Shown piece by piece: positions 24,297 to 28,023 of a DNA stretch of 28,023 nucleotides (positions are counted from its first letter, which is position 1; each line of letters starts with the position of its first letter). The translations under genes were made by a program, and so were the position numbers. The stretch is taken from NCBI GenBank assembly GCA_023413015.1, contig JAEZQR010000288.1:1-28023 (forward strand), read 5' to 3'. This DNA comes from Pseudomonadota bacterium. GTDB lineage: Bacteria; Pseudomonadota; Alphaproteobacteria; Sphingomonadales; Sphingomonadaceae. The notes beneath the pieces were generated by a model. The model had not been told where the DNA came from, did no database searches, and saw only the letters and a list, made by a program, of their open reading frames with translations.

Positions 24297-25448
24297 ATGC
24301 CCGGACCACTGGCAGGCGTTCGCATCGTCGACCTCAGCCAAGTGGTATCCGGCCCAATGGCGGCGGGCTGGCTCGCCGACCAAGGCGCCGAGGTGGTGAA
24401 GATCGAGCCGCCGCACGGCGATCCCGTGCGCGGGCTCGGTCCGGCCAAGGGCGACCTGTCGTCGGCCTATATCGCGATCAACCGCGGCAAGCGGCAGCTG
24501 GGCCTCGACCTCAAGGACCCGGTAGCGAAGCGGGTGCTGACGAAGCTTGTCGAACGCGCCGACGTGCTGGTCGAGAATTTCCGGCCGGGCGTGATGGACA
24601 AGCTGGGGTTCGGCTATGAGGCCTGTGCCGCGATCAACCCGCGGCTGATCTACGCCTCGATCACCGGTTACGGGCCGGACGGCCCCTATGCGGGGTTGCG
24701 GGCCTATGATCCGATGGTCCAGGCGACGGCCGGGATCGCGACGACGCAGCTGTCGCCTGAAGGTGAGCCGCAGCTGATCCAAACGCTGGTGGTCGACAAG
24801 GTGACGGCGCTGACGATGGCGCAGGCGATCACGGCGGCACTGTTCGCGCGCGAGCGGACGGGCCGTGGCCAACATGTCGAGGTGGCGATGCTCGATGCGG
24901 CGATCGCCTTCAACTGGCCCGAGGGCATGTTCAATCAGGGCTTCGCCGACGATCCGCCGAAGCCATCGCCGCCGTACGGCCGGTTCAGCCGACTGTGGCG
25001 CACCAAGGACGAGCGCTGGGTAGCGCTGGGGAGCTTCCAAGACCACGAGTTCGCTGCGCTCTGCGATGCGCTTGGCCGGCCCGAGCTGAAGCATGATTCA
25101 CGCTTCAACACGGGCCGCGCGCGGGCAGCGCATATCCGTGAGTGGGGGCCGGTGCTGGCAGAGGCGGTGGCGGCGCTGACTGCGGACGAATTCATGGCGG
25201 GCTGCGTCGCGCACGGTGCGGGCGGAGCGGTGGTCTCGACGCTCGATGAGGTGCTGGAACATCCGCAGGTACGGCACAACGGGACGATCGCCGAGATCGA
25301 CCATGGGGAGTTGGGCCGCGTACGCACCGCCCGCCATCCCGCGCGCTTTTCGGCCACGCCGGTCCCGGCGCCGAAGCCGGCGGGCCATCGCGGCGAGCAT
25401 GGGAACGAGGTGCTCGCTGAACTCGGGCTTCCGGACGCTGCCGAATAG
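24297..25448 (+). CDS. CaiB/BaiF-type (family III) CoA transferase
   Basis: A 383-residue cytoplasmic enzyme that moves CoA between carboxylic acids. Family III features are the N-terminal PLAGVRIVDLSQVVSGP and GAEVVKIEPPHGDPVR, the NRGKRQLGLDLK segment, LVENFRPGVMDKLG, the ITGYGPDGPY loop, and D167 in LVVDKVTAL, which corresponds to the catalytic Asp169 of formyl-CoA transferase. The gene starts 3 bp after the MFS stop, so the two are co-transcribed; a plausible pathway is import of an organic acid followed by CoA activation. The substrate cannot be read from sequence. Confidence 0.9.
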   Translation: MPGPLAGVRIVDLSQVVSGPMAAGWLADQGAEVVKIEPPHGDPVRGLGPAKGDLSSAYIAINRGKRQLGLDLKDPVAKRVLTKLVERADVLVENFRPGVMDKLGFGYEACAAINPRLIYASITGYGPDGPYAGLRAYDPMVQATAGIATTQLSPEGEPQLIQTLVVDKVTALTMAQAITAALFARERTGRGQHVEVAMLDAAIAFNWPEGMFNQGFADDPPKPSPPYGRFSRLWRTKDERWVALGSFQDHEFAALCDALGRPELKHDSRFNTGRARAAHIREWGPVLAEAVAALTADEFMAGCVAHGAGGAVVSTLDEVLEHPQVRHNGTIAEIDHGELGRVRTARHPARFSATPVPAPKPAGHRGEHGNEVLAELGLPDAAE

Positions 25449-25819
25449 CCGACGCGCGAGCGCCGGAAGTTGGTGAAAGTCACGAAAGTCATACGGGTGA
25501 GCGTGTTATCATGCGGTGGTCGCAGGTGGCTTTCGTCTAACGTGCGGCCAAGCAGGCGCGATAGTGGCCTTCCTTCCAGTGCGCGGTCCCATGCGTCGCG
25601 AAAGCTGGCGGCATCAGCGCGATTGTAGAGCTGATCGGCGCTCGTCGTGGACAGGCCCAGCTGACGGCAGGCCTTGGCTACTCGTCCATAGGTGGCGAGT
25701 GCAGCGATCAGTGTGCGTTGACGTGCGGGCGTCCAGCCATCGCGTCGTGCACACATAGGAACGGGATCGAAGGCGGGAACGATGGCCTCGGCCGCAGCGG
25801 TGACGCTTTTGTGGTTCAT
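25449..25819 (-). pseudogene. 3'-truncated helix-turn-helix protein of a sphingomonad multi-copy family
   Basis: The first 90 or so codons from ATG 25819 resemble a family I recognise from many sphingomonad genomes, with the segments VPAFDPVP, RRDGWTPARQRTLIAALA and FRDAWDRALE, and a putative HTH (GRVAKACRQLGLST). In intact relatives the chain continues with a conserved C-terminal half. Here it diverges after about residue 86 and the frame runs antisense into the CoA-transferase gene, so the 3' part seems lost. The ribosome binding site is weak. It could instead be a short functional variant. Confidence 0.5.
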
Positions 25820-25949
25820 GTATCATGATGGAACATAAGGCGAACGAGTAGGAAAGTGTTTTTTCATGCGAGCCGGCGCGCCGGAGCCATAGAGCCAATG
25901 GACTGGAGCATCGTGTGCGCTAAGGTCCTGCCTTGTGCACGCAGGGCCA
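25820..25949. other. Intergenic gap with a 12-bp palindrome
   Basis: The gap between the HTH pseudogene and the AraC gene holds a T-run (about 25859-25864) and the perfect palindrome CCGGCGCGCCGG (25873-25884), about 66 bp before the AraC start. The T-run lies before the palindrome on the plus strand, so this is not a standard terminator. No promoter was recognised. Confidence 0.35.
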
Positions 25950-26807
25950 ATGTTTCAGCACCGAAAACGCAACGAGGCCGTCGTATGGCGTCCTGACGGC
26001 CTGCCCGGCGTAGAAGCGCTCCGCGCAACCTATGTCGATCAGGACTTCAAGCCGCACGCGCATGCGGGATATCTGCTCGGCCTCATCGAGGGGGGCGTGC
26101 ACTCGGTCTGGTGCCGCGGCGTGCGCAACATCGCGACGGCGGGAACCGTGGCGACGATGAATCCGGGGGAGGTGCATCACGGCGGTGCCGGCGACGAGGG
26201 CGGCTGGTGTCAGCGCATGCTGTACGTGCCGGAGCGGGTTGTCGCGGACGTGCTGAGCGACGCCGCCGATCACGATGTCTCGTCCGGCCCGGCCTTCGAG
26301 GCCTGCTTCCGCCCGGATACGGCGTTTGCCGCGCACTTCGCGGCACTGCACGAACTGATCGGTGCCACGGAGCCGTTGTCGAGACAGTCGGGGTTCGAGA
26401 CCTTGGTGCTGACCGTATTTCACAGGCACGCGCGGTTATCGAGACCGTCGCTTTCGCATCGCCGTGCCGACGCCGCCGTCGCTCGAGCGCGCGATTTCCT
26501 CCACGCGAACCTAGATCGAGCGGTCCCGCTGCACGAGCTTGCCACCATTGCCGGCCTGCGTCGCCGGCAGCTGATCGCGCAGTTCAAGGCCCGCTACGGT
26601 CTGCCGCCGCATCGCTACCTCCTCCAGCTGCGGATCGAGGCTGCCAAGGATTTGCTCGAGCAAGGACTACCGGTGGCCGAAGTCGCGGCCGAAACCGGCT
26701 TTGCCGACCAGAGCCACCTGACGCGGAATTTTCGTGCGATCGTCGGGACGACGCCAGCCCGATACGGTCAGGCGCCCGTCCCGCACTTTCGTTCTATCGG
26801 CGGCTGA
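25950..26807 (+). CDS. AraC-family transcriptional regulator
   Basis: A 285-residue regulator. The N-terminal half (about 15-100) is an AraC-type cupin sensor (KPHAHAGYLLGLIEGG and ATMNPGEVHHGGAG). The C-terminal 100 residues carry two helix-turn-helix units: VPLHELATIAGLRRRQLIAQ and VAEVAAETGFADQSHLTRNF, with the closing GTTPARYG. The sensor domain is of the kind often found beside amino-acid exporters, but none is present here. ATG 25950 (AGGGCC upstream) is chosen; GTG 25935 in the same frame, with AAGG 9 nt before it, is an alternative. It is followed at 61 bp by the cupin and cyclase genes, its most likely targets. Confidence 0.87.
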   Translation: MFQHRKRNEAVVWRPDGLPGVEALRATYVDQDFKPHAHAGYLLGLIEGGVHSVWCRGVRNIATAGTVATMNPGEVHHGGAGDEGGWCQRMLYVPERVVADVLSDAADHDVSSGPAFEACFRPDTAFAAHFAALHELIGATEPLSRQSGFETLVLTVFHRHARLSRPSLSHRRADAAVARARDFLHANLDRAVPLHELATIAGLRRRQLIAQFKARYGLPPHRYLLQLRIEAAKDLLEQGLPVAEVAAETGFADQSHLTRNFRAIVGTTPARYGQAPVPHFRSIGG

Positions 26808-26868
26808 GCCTTTCGACCTAGCCATGGTGTGAGACGCCGGCGCGATGCTGGCAGGCGAGGAAGCTGGC

Positions 26869-27252
26869 ATGGAAAAGATCAACCTAAAGGAAGCCTTCGG
26901 CCGTTTCGCCGACTATTGGAGCCCCAAGGTCGCGGGCGACGTCAACGACGCTCAGGTCAAGCTCGCCAAGTTCAAGGGCGCCTTCGACTGGCACCACCAT
27001 GCGCATGAGGATGAGCTGTTCCTGGTGGTGGAAGGGCGGATGCGGATGGGGTTTCGCGATCACAACGTGGATCTTGATCCAGGTGAGTTCATTATCGTCC
27101 CGCACGGCGTCGAGCATCGTCCGGAGGCGCTGACCGAGGAATGTCATGTCGTGCTGCTGGAGCCCAGAACGACGCTCAACACCGGCAATGTCGAGACCGA
27201 GCGCACCGTGCGCACGCTCGAACGTCTGGACCGAACGGCGGGAGGCCGATGA
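26869..27252 (+). CDS. Small single-domain cupin protein
   Basis: A 127-residue protein made of one cupin barrel. Motif 1 is complete (G37, H42, H44, E49, G56 in WHHHAHEDELFLVVEG) and motif 2 is present (G72, P78, G80, H83 in GEFIIVPHGVEH), so it should bind a metal such as Fe, Mn or Zn. The substrate is unknown; many such proteins are dioxygenases, isomerases or binding proteins. GAGGAAG before ATG 26869 supports this start over one 24 nt upstream. It overlaps the cyclase gene by 4 nt and is translationally coupled to it. Confidence 0.85.
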   Translation: MEKINLKEAFGRFADYWSPKVAGDVNDAQVKLAKFKGAFDWHHHAHEDELFLVVEGRMRMGFRDHNVDLDPGEFIIVPHGVEHRPEALTEECHVVLLEPRTTLNTGNVETERTVRTLERLDRTAGGR

Positions 27253-27932
27253 CGCTGATCGATCTTTCGCACGTCTTCGAGGACGGGATGCCGGGGTTCA
27301 CCATGAAAGCGCCCGACGGACAGTCGGTGCGCTTCACGGCATCGGTGCAGCCCCTGCTGACGCACGACGAGTCGAGCCGCTACTATGAGGGCAAGGCGTC
27401 ATTCGGGATCACGACGGTCAGCTTCCAGACCTCGATCGGCACCTATCTCGACTCGCCCCGCCACCGCTTTGCGGAGATGCGGGACATCGCCGGGCTGGCG
27501 CTAGACGAACTGATTCTGCCTGGTGTCGTCATCGACGCGACGCATGCACGCGCCGGACAGGCGATCGAAGCGGACGACGTCGACGTGCCGTCGGACATGG
27601 CAGGGCATGCGGTGCTGATCCGCTTCGGCTGGGATAGGCATTGGGGATCGGACGCGTACGAGGATTATCCCTTCATCGCCCGATCGCTTATCGCATTGCT
27701 CATCGAGCGTGGCGCGAAGCTGGTGGGCGTCGATAGCTTCAACATCGACAGCCGGGGCGATCCCGAGCGCCCGGCGCATAGCGAGCTGCTGCGCCGCGAC
27801 ATCCTGATCGTCGAGAACCTGTGCGACCTCGGCCGCCTGCCGGCGCGCGGTTTCCGCTTTTACGCCGTGCCGATCAAGGCGCGCGGCGCTGCCGCCATGA
27901 CGGTACGGGCCTTCGCCGAAGTGGAGGATTGA
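27249..27932 (+). CDS. Cyclase-family (kynurenine-formamidase-like) protein with an altered metal site
   Basis: A 227-residue protein of the Cyclase family (Pfam PF04199), whose characterised members include arylformamidase KynB and isatin hydrolase. The hallmark HxGTHxDxPxH reads here S62-I-G-T-Y66-L-D68-S-P-R-H72: the two first metal-binding His are Ser and Tyr, while D68 and H72 stay. The C-terminal HSELLRRDILIVENLCDLG fits the family, and the rest of the fold looks intact. It may be a natural subfamily with another metal site or chemistry. GGAGG (27241-27245) precedes the ATG, which overlaps the cupin stop by 4 nt. Confidence 0.82.
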   Translation: MTLIDLSHVFEDGMPGFTMKAPDGQSVRFTASVQPLLTHDESSRYYEGKASFGITTVSFQTSIGTYLDSPRHRFAEMRDIAGLALDELILPGVVIDATHARAGQAIEADDVDVPSDMAGHAVLIRFGWDRHWGSDAYEDYPFIARSLIALLIERGAKLVGVDSFNIDSRGDPERPAHSELLRRDILIVENLCDLGRLPARGFRFYAVPIKARGAAAMTVRAFAEVED

Positions 27933-27999
27933 CTGCAATCTCGCCGTTAGGGAGAGGCATTCGAGATGTAGATACGATCAGGCGGCGGAGCAGAACGGC

Positions 28000-28023
28000 A
28001 TGAGCGAGGGCGTGAAGCTGGAT
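28000..28023 (+). CDS. Possible gene start cut by the right edge
   Basis: ATG at 28000 opens a frame (M-S-E-G-V-K-L-D-) that runs off the window. GGAG at 27987-27990 is 9 nt upstream. The 67-bp distance from the cyclase stop fits a further gene in the same operon. Eight codons are too few to name a product. Confidence 0.35.

Noticed and set aside
23583..25094. 503-codon open frame on the minus strand
   Set aside because: It is antisense to the MFS and CoA-transferase genes, both well supported; composition is typical of a shadow frame.
8290..25448. A carnitine-like (cai) pathway from the crotonase, MHS transporter and CaiB-type transferase
   Set aside because: The crotonase is more than 13 kb away on the other strand, and CaiA, CaiC and CaiT types are absent. 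Family resemblance alone does not support a pathway.

Overview
The window is about 28 kb of high-GC DNA, densely packed with genes on both strands. It most likely comes from the chromosome of a sphingomonad (Alphaproteobacteria, Sphingomonadales). Supporting signs are the tonB-exbB-exbD-exbD cluster with a TonB of sphingomonad type, the linkage of uvrC with pgsA-moaD-moaE and a folB/pteridine-reductase pair, a copy of an interspersed palindrome common in this group, and a candidate EcfG-type stress promoter. The species assignment is inference: no rRNA or tRNA gene is present. I see no CRISPR array, insertion sequence, prophage or integrase.

Layout. Bases 1-6805 are accessory metabolism and envelope: a tiny partial gene at the left edge, a small exported PepSY-like protein, a serine beta-lactamase-fold hydrolase, an OprO/OprP-type porin, a DUF2231 membrane protein overlapping a lipoprotein of the sorbosone dehydrogenase family, and a cysteine-desulfurase-like PLP enzyme with Tyr in place of the catalytic Cys. 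Bases 6876-11515 hold a soluble chemoreceptor with a sensor-like domain after its signalling domain, a crotonase, and a stand-alone homodimeric-type pyruvate/2-oxo-acid dehydrogenase E1.

Bases 11504-17904 are mostly housekeeping. They hold pgsA-moaD-moaE with 4-nt overlaps, then a detoxification group (nitroreductase, MAPEG protein, Nu-class GST), then uvrC. Divergent from uvrC is a FolM/PTR1-like reductase overlapping folB. Two inverted DnaA-box-like sequences lie between uvrC and the reductase gene. A secreted protein of unknown function (17901-18740) and a 389-bp regulatory gap precede tonB-exbB-exbD1-exbD2, which has a hairpin in two of its intercistronic gaps and ends at a clear rho-independent terminator.

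Bases 21714-28023 are again accessory: a winged-helix regulator with an unusual N-terminal domain, an MHS-family MFS transporter with an extra periplasmic insert followed 3 bp later by a CaiB-type CoA transferase, a truncated HTH pseudogene, and an AraC regulator followed by a cupin and a cyclase-family protein that lacks two canonical metal-binding histidines. A possible gene start lies at the right edge.

I found no clear undescribed defence or mobile system. The best leads are enzymes with altered active sites (5609-6805; 27249-27932), the chemoreceptor and winged-helix regulator with unusual domain layouts, the candidate EcfG promoter before the porin, and the paired DnaA-like boxes beside uvrC.
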